Positions 16,079-24,482 of a stretch of 64,000 nucleotides of DNA are shown here, piece after piece; positions within the stretch are counted from its first letter, which is position 1, and the number at the start of each line of letters is the position of its first letter. Location of the stretch: positions 1 through 64,000 of the forward strand of contig JAHHGV010000012.1 of NCBI GenBank assembly GCA_019359695.1, written 5' to 3'. A program made the position numbers and the translations under genes. The notes beneath the pieces are model-generated. The model saw only the letters and a list, made by a program, of their open reading frames with translations, did not search any database and was not told the DNA's origin. The DNA comes from Brasilonema angustatum HA4187-MV1 (GTDB lineage: Bacteria; Cyanobacteriota; Cyanobacteriia; Cyanobacteriales; Nostocaceae).

Positions 16079-17271
16079 ATCAAATATTCCTCTAGCTAAA
16101 GTTAGATTTTTTGCTATAGTAACTCAATTGAAAGAAAGTTATTCTATCATAATAAATCTTTCAAAGTATGTTATTCTTCCAAACAACATCGCTTTTGTCA
16201 ATCATGATTATGCTGACAAGAAAGTAAAAAAAGTATCTAACTCATCTTTGTACTGAGTCTTAAAAGTCCGAGTAAACAATGAGTATAAAGATTACTATAT
16301 TTATTCTACGTAATAAAAAAATAGCAAAAAACTTGGCGATTTTATACATTTCAATCAGACAAATTGACCTTTCGTTTAGGGCGATCGCGCCGTTGTCATG
16401 AACAAACAAATTTGAACATTAACTAGTAAATAAACGCGGCGGATCTCTAGTATTGCCAAAGGGTTGCTTCTCTGTTTGTTCACAAGTCGCTGTTCAAGCT
16501 TTGCTGGTGAATGGTTCTCTTGTTGGGTGAATCTGTATCTCCTCCACCAGACGTTCTTTTATATACCTACTGCATAGAGTGCTAATAATTCTATGGTTTT
16601 TCTAAATTTTATCAAATCCTATAATTATGTTTTATACCATATTTTTTAAATTTTTTCTAAGTGGTATTACTGTTAAACAACACACTATAATCTTCAAGTT
16701 TTGAGGATAACCTTCAAAAACTTAATTTTTTTCTGATATGCTTAGTAACTCCTTATTTAGAAACTCAAATCTTGTTCAAATAAAATTATTTATGGAGAAA
16801 AAAGCTAATCGCATTCTTTTGCACATTTAATATCAAGTTATTTATTGACGTATTTAAGATAAAATTAATAGATGTGTATTTGGAGTAATACTATGTATAG
16901 CAGCTATATCTAAAGGTAACTGCCAAAATGCCAAGATAAGAATAATTCCACCACTCCTCAACTGATTACTACAAATACTACGTTTTGCTCCTATAGCAAT
17001 CCGTGCAGGAGTTGTGAAATTACTCGTTGAGGCAGGGAACACGAAAGAAGGATGTACAAATGTACTTTATTTTTCACAAATGAAATAGGACTGCTATAGT
17101 CTAGTTAATAGTTCTAAAAGCAGGAGTTTTCAAGGGTAACTTTGGGAATCCCTCAGCATACCGCGAAGTTGATCAGGGAGAGTGTCAAGGAAATTAACAA
17201 GAGTTACTTTTGTACTGGCAAATACGGAAAGTAAAAATCCAGTGTAAGGTATTCTTGAGAGAAAGTCTCAG
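16079..17271. other. Long AT-rich intergenic region
   Basis: About 1.2 kb without a convincing gene. Positions 16991-17099 form a 109-bp element bounded by near-perfect inverted repeats (CTATAGCAATCC against GGACTGCTATAG), MITE-like. The only sizeable frame (16854-17042 minus) is largely inside it and shows no protein character. The left half is probably the diguanylate cyclase promoter. No RNA gene recognised. Confidence 0.6.
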
Positions 17272-17640
17272 CTATGAATTTGATTTAGTTCTAGTTAATT
17301 CAATGCTAATTGTACCGCCAAAGTCTGGAATGGGTGCTGCAGGTTTTTTCAAAATAACTTGAACTTGTACCACGCGATCGCTTGATGCCAAAATAGAATC
17401 TGCAATAGCGCCTGCTAGACGTTCTATCAGAAGAAACTTTGATGTCTTGACCAGATTTTGCACCAAGCTAATAGTCTTACGGTAATCGATAGTATTTTCT
17501 ATCGCGTCAGTTTCAGCAGCTTGTGAAAGATCTACCCATAATCTGACATCTACCTCAAACCATTGTCCTAACACCTGTTCCTCTTGCAGGTACCCAGTGT
17601 AGCCATAGGAGCGAATTCCCGTCAAATGAATGCAGTCCAT
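17272..17640 (-). CDS. folB: Dihydroneopterin aldolase
   Basis: A 122-aa folate-pathway enzyme converting 7,8-dihydroneopterin to hydroxymethyl-dihydropterin plus glycolaldehyde. Start MDCIHLTGIRSYGYTGYLQEE is typical (GIRSYGYTG), followed by TIDYRKTISLVQN and FLLIERLAGAIAD with catalytic Lys in VILKKPAAPIPDFGG. Length matches FolB. ATG 17640 is chosen because MDCI aligns with the family start and AGGA lies about 9 nt upstream; the in-frame ATG at 17676 would add 12 residues. No folate gene neighbours. Confidence 0.93.
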   Translation of the reverse strand: MDCIHLTGIRSYGYTGYLQEEQVLGQWFEVDVRLWVDLSQAAETDAIENTIDYRKTISLVQNLVKTSKFLLIERLAGAIADSILASSDRVVQVQVILKKPAAPIPDFGGTISIELTRTKSNS

Positions 17641-17699
17641 AAAAAATAGTCCTAAGTGAGTAATTTTAGTATTCAACAGCTTATTGGCTTTCCTGATTC

Positions 17700-18014
17700 A
17701 TCTACGATAGGAAGGTTGGTTGAAATATACCAGAAAATTAGGATGATGAAATAACTCACCAGACAATCAGTTTAAAATGACCAAAGCTAAGGGTGTAGGG
17801 GAGCCAGTACTTCAGGAGGGAAACCCTCTTATGGCACTTCGTGCCACGCTACGCTATCAGTACTGGCTCAACGGACAGGTGCCTCAAGTCGGGAAACCCG
17901 CCCACGGCACTGTCCTCCCCTACACCCTCACCCCCTTACACCCCTAGTTCGTGACGTTCTTGTTGACATATCTGTTTGAACTAAAAACTCAGGACTTTTG
18001 GACTTTCAAGGTTG
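17700..18014. repeat. Palindromic repeat block upstream of menD
   Basis: The stretch 17800-17950 holds nested GC-rich inverted segments, for instance GAGCCAGTACT near 17803 against AGTACTGGCTC near 17860, and GGGAAACCCGCCC further on. This family recurs near 5512, 43540 and 58850. It lies in the upstream region of menD. No gene seen. Confidence 0.7.
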
Positions 18015-19901
18015 ATGGTAATTGATTTTAGAAACATTAATACAGTATGGTCGTCGATTGCTGCCCAGACATTAAAGCGCCTAGGATTAACTTGTGTTGT
18101 GATCTGTCCGGGTTCCCGTTCCACACCTCTAGCAGTCGCCTTTGCCCAACAATCACCTGATATTGAGGCAATTTCTATTCTTGATGAACGATCTGCAGCT
18201 TTTTTTGCCCTCGGTCAAGCAAAAGCAACCGGACGCCCCACAGTCGTTATTTGTACCTCTGGGACAGCAGGAGCGAATTTTTACCCGGCGGTGATTGAAG
18301 CAAAAGAAAGTCATGTACCTTTATTGCTGTTTACCACAGATAGACCACCTGAGTTACGAGATTGCCATTCTGGTCAAACTATAAATCAGCTGAAATTATA
18401 CGGCAATTACCCAAACTGGCAGACAGAGCTAGCTATTCCCTCTGTGGATATGGGAATGCTTGCTTATCTGCGGCAAACGATGATTCATGCGTGGGAACGT
18501 TCACAAACTCCTGTACCCGGACCTGTGCACCTCAATTTTCCCTTTCGCGACCCCCTTGCACCTATGCCCGATGTAGAGATCTTGCACGCAACATCTTTAC
18601 AATTGTTACAGTCCGAATTTGACACAGAAGACTTTTTCTCTCAAGTCACAGCCATCTCTCCATCTTTTTATCTTCCCACTTCTGTAAATCTTCCTTTCCA
18701 ACAGTGGTTAAAAACTCAACGAGGAATTATCATCGCTGGTGTTGCCCAACCGCAAAAACCTCAGGAGTATTGTCGTGCGATCGCCCAACTCTCCAAAACC
18801 TTAAAATTTCCAGTTTTGGCAGAGGGACTCTCTCCAGTCAGAAACTATGTTGACGAAAATCCTTATATTATTTCCACTTATGACCTGATTTTGCGGAATC
18901 AGGAATTCGCAAAACAGCTCGCACCAGAAGTGGTGATTCAAATTGGTGAAATACCCACCAGTAAAGATTTACGTAACTGGTTAACTTCTACCCAAGCACA
19001 ACGCTGGATTATTGACAAGAGCGACCAAAACCTCGATCCTCTTCATGGTAAGACAACTCATCTACGCATAAGTATAGAAGAATTAAACAGATGGGAAACA
19101 CTTGAGCAAGGGAACAGGGGAGCAGAGGAAAAAGCAGTGAGGGAGAGAAGGAAGGAAGGAGGGAGGGAAGAGTTAATGCTCAATAACTCTTTTCCCTCAC
19201 TCCCACACTCCCACACTCCCTCTTCTCCCTCATCTTCTTCTGAGTATCTCCAACTATGGTGTATAGCAGAAGCAAAAGTCAGAGAGAGTGTTGACCAAAC
19301 TTTGACAACAATAGACGAGTTATTTGAAGGCAAAGCAGCTTGGTTGCTTTCTCAGACATTACCACCAAAAACACCTATTTTTATTGCTAACAGTATGCCA
19401 GTGCGGGATGTCGAATTCTTTTGGAAACCGACTTACTCACAAGTGCAACCTTTTTTCAACAGAGGTGCGAATGGCATTGATGGCACATTGTCCACAGCTT
19501 TGGGAATTGCCCATCGCCAACAAAGTAGTGTCATGTTGACAGGTGATTTAGCTTTATTGCATGACACAAATGGTTTTTTAATCAGAAATAAATTTGTTGG
19601 ACATCTCACCATTGTATTAATTAACAATAATGGTGGTGGAATTTTTGAAATGTTATCTATTTCCAAATTTGAGCCACCATTTGAAGAATTTTTTGCAACT
19701 CCGCAAGATATTGATTTTGCTCAACTCTGTACTACTTATGGTGTTGAGCACGAATTGATAACTTCTTGGAAACAGTTACTGTCAAGATTAAACCCACTGG
19801 CCAACAAGGGAATTCGGGTTTTAGAGTTGCAGACAAATCGCAAAGCAGATGCTCAGTGGCGTAGGGAGAATTTAGGGAAATTTTCAGTAGATCTGGCTTA
19901 G
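18015..19901 (+). CDS. menD: SEPHCHC synthase MenD with in-frame low-complexity insertion
   Basis: A thiamin-diphosphate enzyme adding a succinyl semialdehyde unit to isochorismate in phylloquinone synthesis, needed for photosystem I. Conserved parts: CPGSRSTPLA, LDERSAAFFALG, TSGTAGANFYPAV, TTDRPPELRDCHSGQTINQ near the N-terminus, and NRGANGIDGTLSTALG, LTGDLALLHDTNG, INNNGGGIFEML for ThDP/Mg binding. ATG 18015 is preferred over TTG 18012. About 48 residues (364-411: EQGNRGAEEKAV...SSSSEY) between the central and C-terminal domains are low complexity, encoded by GGGAGG-rich repeat DNA and its complement; family members normally have a short linker there. The insertion is in frame, so the enzyme is probably still functional. 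Confidence 0.94.
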   Translation: MVIDFRNINTVWSSIAAQTLKRLGLTCVVICPGSRSTPLAVAFAQQSPDIEAISILDERSAAFFALGQAKATGRPTVVICTSGTAGANFYPAVIEAKESHVPLLLFTTDRPPELRDCHSGQTINQLKLYGNYPNWQTELAIPSVDMGMLAYLRQTMIHAWERSQTPVPGPVHLNFPFRDPLAPMPDVEILHATSLQLLQSEFDTEDFFSQVTAISPSFYLPTSVNLPFQQWLKTQRGIIIAGVAQPQKPQEYCRAIAQLSKTLKFPVLAEGLSPVRNYVDENPYIISTYDLILRNQEFAKQLAPEVVIQIGEIPTSKDLRNWLTSTQAQRWIIDKSDQNLDPLHGKTTHLRISIEELNRWETLEQGNRGAEEKAVRERRKEGGREELMLNNSFPSLPHSHTPSSPSSSSEYLQLWCIAEAKVRESVDQTLTTIDELFEGKAAWLLSQTLPPKTPIFIANSMPVRDVEFFWKPTYSQVQPFFNRGANGIDGTLSTALGIAHRQQSSVMLTGDLALLHDTNGFLIRNKFVGHLTIVLINNNGGGIFEMLSISKFEPPFEEFFATPQDIDFAQLCTTYGVEHELITSWKQLLSRLNPLANKGIRVLELQTNRKADAQWRRENLGKFSVDLA

Positions 19902-19945
19902 ATTTTGACCATGTTTTCTTCTGACTGCCATTTCACCAAATGCCT

Positions 19946-20043
19946 GATATCAAATCCGGTAGCATCTGAATGATAAAAAAAACCGCAGAGGACGCAGACG
20001 GAGTGCTGGAGAAATAATTCCGATACAAACGGATTTGATATGA
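19946..20043. mobile_element. MITE-like 95-bp element
   Basis: Inverted ends ATATCAAATCCG (19947-19958) and CGGATTTGATAT (20030-20041) flank about 70 bp with an AACCGCAGAGGACGCAGACG core that is often seen in cyanobacterial repeats. No ORF. It lies between menD and the convergent subtilase gene; a block of CCCCTACA repeats follows at 20068-20108. Confidence 0.65.
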
Positions 20044-20118
20044 TACAAATGATTGGTCTTTAATTCTTTCCCCCTACACCCCTACACCCCTACACCCCTA
20101 CACCCCTAGTTCCAGTCA

Positions 20119-22206
20119 TTACGCCGCACCCTGTGCAAGAGCCATTGCTCTCCTAACAGCAGCATCGGCATTCACAAACCCGTAACCGTACTCTGTATCA
20201 TAGCCAGATGCACCCAAGTCGTAAGCTGTTTGTGACAGAATCGTCTTAATTTGAGTAGCAGTGAGATTTGAATTCACACTCCACACCAATGAAGCAACTC
20301 CTACCACGTTTGGCACTGCTGCTGAAGTGCCATTGAAACGTTGATCATAATCGAACGTAAAACCATTAGAAGATTTGGTAGCATTGGTTGTGAGGTACTC
20401 AGATGGTGCCATGAGAGTCAGACCATCTCCTTTATTGGAACCCCACCCTCCTTGATAGGAAATCCGTGTTCCAGGTGTTGTGGCATTGCCATTCCAGTCT
20501 TTAACTCCCCAAGAAGCACCGACTGCTACAACATTGGCATACATCTTCGCTAAGTCGGCAGGACTATCAAGACTATTGGCGTTAGTATTTCCAGCAGCAA
20601 CCACAAACAAGGCTGTATTTTGATTATTAGCAATCAGTTGCTCAAATTGTGGTGAACTACCACCAGTCAAGCTGAGATTGACTACTAGACGCTGACCTTT
20701 ACTATTTGCTTGATTAATCAGTGTTTGTGTCGCACTCACCAAATCGTAATCCCCAGGATCACCACCCATAACATCGATATGGAAAATATCAGAATTCCAG
20801 TTGATACCACTCATCCCGACGCCATTATTGCTCGCCGCCCCAATCACTCCTTCAACTTCAGTACCGTGGGCAATGGAGTTACTCATTTCATCCAAGTAGT
20901 TATTACTTATTACATTGGGGGAACGTAAATCAGGGTGAAGAACACCACCATTGGCAGCCAAGCCGGTATCTTCAATTCCAATAAGTACTTTGTTGGAACC
21001 AGTCGTCAAACCCCACGCACTTTGAACACCCATCATATGTAGGTTCCATTGTTGCCCAAACAAAGGGTCGTTAGGCGTCACTGATAAGTTGATTGTTTTG
21101 TCTGCAAATTTAATTGCTTCAATGCCCTCAAACAAAATTTCTTTGCCGTTGCTTAATGTTATGTCATCAAATAAGCGAGTACCATTGCCTGGGTTATACA
21201 TCACACCCCCTGTGGAGTTGACTAACTTCATCGTGGCTTGTGTGGAGGAAAATCCAGATAGATCCAGTAAGTCTCGCCCTCCACTACCATAGTCAACGTT
21301 GCCATTGCCAGAGTATATTGTGCGATTGTATGTAGACTGATAAGTAAAGTTATCTGCCCGAAGAGTTCCCTTGACATATTGCGTGTTGCTATCAGGGAAG
21401 AGGGATGTAATTACAGAAGTAGCTAGCTGTTGTGCACCGTTGGAAATGGAGGATAATATGCCTCCATCACTGGGAGTCGGTATTGTTTCACTACTAGATA
21501 CACGGGTTGCTGACAAACTTAGGTTGTAGAAACTTTCACTATTATCGTACGAGTTTACGCGTACATAGTATGTTCCTGGGTTTAAAGTACGATTTATTGA
21601 TTGATTTGTGATGCCAACGTTAAGGGAGCTTCCAAGTGTATTGCCATTACCATCTAGCAGTTGCACCTGTGCATCATCACTCAAACCACTAAGTCCTAAT
21701 TTGAAATCACTCCTGGTCTTTAGTGCAAATTTGTAGTAATCATTTGTATCTGATATACCTACCCAATCACTGTAGTTTTTTGCTTTGGAATGAAGAGTAA
21801 TTTGACGTGCATTTTGTAAAGAATCTCCAGCATAATCAATGGGCGTTGCCGAAACAGCTAATTTGTAATCAGTTTCTAAACCTTCATCGATAGAGATTTT
21901 GACATAATACAAACCTGCATCTAAGGTTTGGTTAATCGATTCAGGCTTCGCGCCACTGAAAACAGAACTACTTATGACTTCACCGTCATCTACAACACCA
22001 TTTCCATTTGAATCTCGAATCAAGTCTACGTGTGCATTTGCGCTTGAGTCTTCTAATTCAAGGTTAAAACTACTACGACCTTTCAGATTGAAGCTGTAGA
22101 AATTGCTATGAGCGGAATTTAATGTATCACTAAATATTTGAGGATTGATGCTTGTATTTAAGTTTTTAGCAGTCTCTAGAGAGCTTTCAGAAAAAGTCGT
22201 TGACAT
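20119..22206 (-). CDS. Subtilisin-like serine protease with PPC-type domains
   Basis: A 695-aa S8 peptidase. Two pre-peptidase C-terminal (PPC) type domains at about 15-125 and 130-240 (e.g. YYVKISIDEGL, GTYYVRVNSYD), a linker, then the catalytic domain at 380-685. Triad: Asp413 (IGIEDTGLA), His447 (AHGTEVEGVIG), Ser628 (FNGTSAAVPNVVG); oxyanion Asn in VVAAGNTN. There is no N-terminal signal peptide (MSTTFSESSLE is polar), so if exported it would need a C-terminal type-1-secretion signal. The C-terminus (NADAAVRRAMALAQG) lacks obvious RTX repeats. It sits near the type-1-like ABC transporter at 24.4 kb, but export by that transporter is only a guess. Confidence 0.92.
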   Translation of the reverse strand: MSTTFSESSLETAKNLNTSINPQIFSDTLNSAHSNFYSFNLKGRSSFNLELEDSSANAHVDLIRDSNGNGVVDDGEVISSSVFSGAKPESINQTLDAGLYYVKISIDEGLETDYKLAVSATPIDYAGDSLQNARQITLHSKAKNYSDWVGISDTNDYYKFALKTRSDFKLGLSGLSDDAQVQLLDGNGNTLGSSLNVGITNQSINRTLNPGTYYVRVNSYDNSESFYNLSLSATRVSSSETIPTPSDGGILSSISNGAQQLATSVITSLFPDSNTQYVKGTLRADNFTYQSTYNRTIYSGNGNVDYGSGGRDLLDLSGFSSTQATMKLVNSTGGVMYNPGNGTRLFDDITLSNGKEILFEGIEAIKFADKTINLSVTPNDPLFGQQWNLHMMGVQSAWGLTTGSNKVLIGIEDTGLAANGGVLHPDLRSPNVISNNYLDEMSNSIAHGTEVEGVIGAASNNGVGMSGINWNSDIFHIDVMGGDPGDYDLVSATQTLINQANSKGQRLVVNLSLTGGSSPQFEQLIANNQNTALFVVAAGNTNANSLDSPADLAKMYANVVAVGASWGVKDWNGNATTPGTRISYQGGWGSNKGDGLTLMAPSEYLTTNATKSSNGFTFDYDQRFNGTSAAVPNVVGVASLVWSVNSNLTATQIKTILSQTAYDLGASGYDTEYGYGFVNADAAVRRAMALAQGAA

Positions 22207-22743
22207 AGGTTAATCAGTTTACCATCTGTATATATTACATCAACTCTAATATCGTATTTTTTCATGGCAAAAATGATACTTAGAGAGACATTTACTGAAA
22301 AAATAGAAAATTTTTACTGATTCTTCATAGAATTGATAAATTCTAAGAGTGTTTTCTCTGAAAAATTAATCAAATCTGTGTTTTAAACAGTTGTAATATA
22401 AAACACGTAGTTTTGAAGCGAAGTAACGAGGAAAAAGGCAAAGGGCTGTTCCTCCCTTTAAAGAAAATAGATAATAGAAAATCTCTCTCAATAGATTTTT
22501 GTCAGTCTCCTTTCCTCAAAATTCACCATCTTGAGAAAAATTTATTCCTGAGTCTTCCTCTGTATTGCGGATTATGGTCTTTTGGGAAATTAGCAGATAA
22601 CTGATATATAGACTAAAAACGTATAAAAAATCACATTATATATTATGTGACTAAGAAATTGTAGGTAGTAATCAAACTTGTTCTAAATTAGTTATTCTAT
22701 TGGTACTTTGGCAAAATACTTCTAAAAAAGCTGAGTTGATACA
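22207..22743. other. AT-rich intergenic region
   Basis: About 540 bp separating divergent genes; it should carry both promoters. I see no clear hairpin or protein-like frame. A plus-strand frame at 22413-22604 has no recognisable protein features. Confidence 0.55.
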
Positions 22744-23538
22744 ATGTTTGATTCGATAAACTCTCTAAATCCTTGGCTGGTTGGAGTCGGCTTGAACTCC
22801 GTGCTACTATTTGTGGTTTGCATTGCCCCCAAAAAGTTGCTCACTCCATCTGGAGTGTTTCATGCTTGGTTACTTGGTGTCCTGATTTGGGCAACACTAG
22901 GGTGGCAGGGATATGTACTCGTGATGTTTTACTTTCTTGTTGGTTCTTTGATTACGCGCGTAGGTATGGCGCAGAAGGAAGCACAAGGTATTGCAGAAAA
23001 ACGTTCTGGTGCAAGAGGTCCAGAAAATGTCTGGGGTTCTGCTTTAACTGCGGCTTTGTGTGCGTTAGGAGTATGGGCGACAAGTTCGGGAATTTTTCCT
23101 ACACCTCAAAACTTACATCCCACCTTAGCTAACCTATTGTTGCTGGGTTATGTGGCGAGTTTTTGTACAAAGCTTTCTGACACCTGTGCAAGCGAAGTGG
23201 GTAAGGCTTATGGTAAAAGCACTTTTCTGATTACCACCCTACAACCAGTGGCACGGGGAACCGAAGGCGCGGTTAGTTTGGAGGGAACTTTAGCTGGTGC
23301 GATCGCCTCACTCGCCCAAGCACTACTCGGTTGGGGAGTCGGTTTGATAGATTTATTCGGTGTTTTTTGGTGTGTTGTAGCAGCGTTTGTAGCTACGAAT
23401 TTAGAAAGTGTGATTGGTGCAACACTCCAATCTCGCTTTAATTGGCTTACCAATGAAGTGGTGAATATTTTCAACACATTGATAGGCGCAAGTACAGCAA
23501 TTTTTATTGCCTGGATATGGGCACATTTCATTGCCTAA
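22744..23538 (+). CDS. DUF92/VTE6-like phytyl-phosphate kinase
   Basis: A 264-aa membrane protein of the TIGR00297/DUF92 family; the plant and Synechocystis members (VTE6) phosphorylate phytyl-phosphate to phytyl-diphosphate for tocopherol and phylloquinone. About six hydrophobic helices are visible, with the conserved block AEKRSGARGPENVWGS and cytosolic motif DTCASEVGKAYGKSTFLITT. TLQPVARGTEGAVSLEGT is also characteristic. Placement near menD is sensible because both feed phylloquinone, though the subtilase lies between them. The start ATG 22744 gives the usual length. Confidence 0.88.
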   Translation: MFDSINSLNPWLVGVGLNSVLLFVVCIAPKKLLTPSGVFHAWLLGVLIWATLGWQGYVLVMFYFLVGSLITRVGMAQKEAQGIAEKRSGARGPENVWGSALTAALCALGVWATSSGIFPTPQNLHPTLANLLLLGYVASFCTKLSDTCASEVGKAYGKSTFLITTLQPVARGTEGAVSLEGTLAGAIASLAQALLGWGVGLIDLFGVFWCVVAAFVATNLESVIGATLQSRFNWLTNEVVNIFNTLIGASTAIFIAWIWAHFIA

Positions 23539-23723
23539 CATTTTTATAAAAATCTTGAGTATTTTTTAGCAATCTCCTGGTGAATTATCACTTGGGGTGA
23601 AAACTAGTTATAATTGCAACACTATTTTTTATATAAAATTGTCAATTCAAATGCAATTTTGTTTAAAAAAAAGTTGTATGTTGTTTTTTTGTCGTTTTTT
23701 CTATTCATTATTTATTTAACTTC

Positions 23724-24482
23724 ATGGAATTTTTATCATTTTTAACTGTAGATGAAAAACCGATTTCCTATGTACAAGCAGTAAAATATTTGCAATCATC
23801 GGGAAAATTGGGGCAATTTATTGGAGACATTCTTCGTCAGTACATAATCGAACAAGAACTACAAAAACGAGAAGATATACTCATTAGTTCTGCTTTGACA
23901 GAACAGACTATAATTGACTTCCGACTAAAAAATAAATTGACAGAACCTCAGAAATTTCAAGAATGGCTACAAAGTAATGGGACAAATTATGATACCTTTC
24001 ACTCATCAGTTGCTTATGGTTTTAAGGTAGAAAAACTGAAAGCGAGCGTCACAGAATCCAAGCTACAAGAATACTACATTGAACGTAAAATTTATTTAGA
24101 TAGGGTGGTAGTTTCGCGAATTGTTGTTGAGACTCAGGAGTTGGCGGAAGAACTACAAACCCAAATCGAAGAAGGAGCAAACTTTGAGCAACTTGCTAGA
24201 GAATATTCACTCTCAGATGAAAAAATTGTGAACGGTATGATGGGACCTGTAAGTCGGGGAACAATGCCAGATAAACTCAGGGCATGTATTGATATTGCCA
24301 GTCCCGGACAATTAATAGGACCAATAGAACTGGAAGGACGCTATGGATTGTTTCGTGTGGAACAATTTCTAAGCGCGTCGTTAGAAGATACTCAACTAAG
24401 GCAAGCACTACAAAATGAGTTGTTTGAGAAATGGCTAGCAGAGAAAATTCAAAAACTAACGGTAAAATTGCAGGTGAATTAA
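23724..24482 (+). CDS. Parvulin-type peptidylprolyl isomerase, secretion partner
   Basis: A 252-aa protein with an N-terminal helical SurA-like half (QEWLQSNGTNYDTFH) and a PpiC/parvulin domain at about 120-225 (VSRIVVETQELAEELQTQ, EQLAREYSLSD, GMMGPVSRGTMPDKLR, GPIELEGRYGLFRVEQF). There is no signal peptide, so it probably acts in the cytoplasm. Its 3' end overlaps the ABC transporter gene by 52 bp, in a pairing common in cyanobacterial bacteriocin-type exporters. It may keep the export substrate unfolded or isomerise prolines before export. Confidence 0.88.
   Translation: MEFLSFLTVDEKPISYVQAVKYLQSSGKLGQFIGDILRQYIIEQELQKREDILISSALTEQTIIDFRLKNKLTEPQKFQEWLQSNGTNYDTFHSSVAYGFKVEKLKASVTESKLQEYYIERKIYLDRVVVSRIVVETQELAEELQTQIEEGANFEQLAREYSLSDEKIVNGMMGPVSRGTMPDKLRACIDIASPGQLIGPIELEGRYGLFRVEQFLSASLEDTQLRQALQNELFEKWLAEKIQKLTVKLQVN

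Noticed and set aside
16854-17042. 62-aa minus frame in the long intergenic region
   Set aside because: It overlaps a 109-bp inverted-repeat element and shows no protein-like features.
22413-22604. 63-aa plus frame between subtilase and VTE6-like gene
   Set aside because: Starts with a repeat-like KEEKGKGLFLPLKK and lacks a ribosome site or family features.
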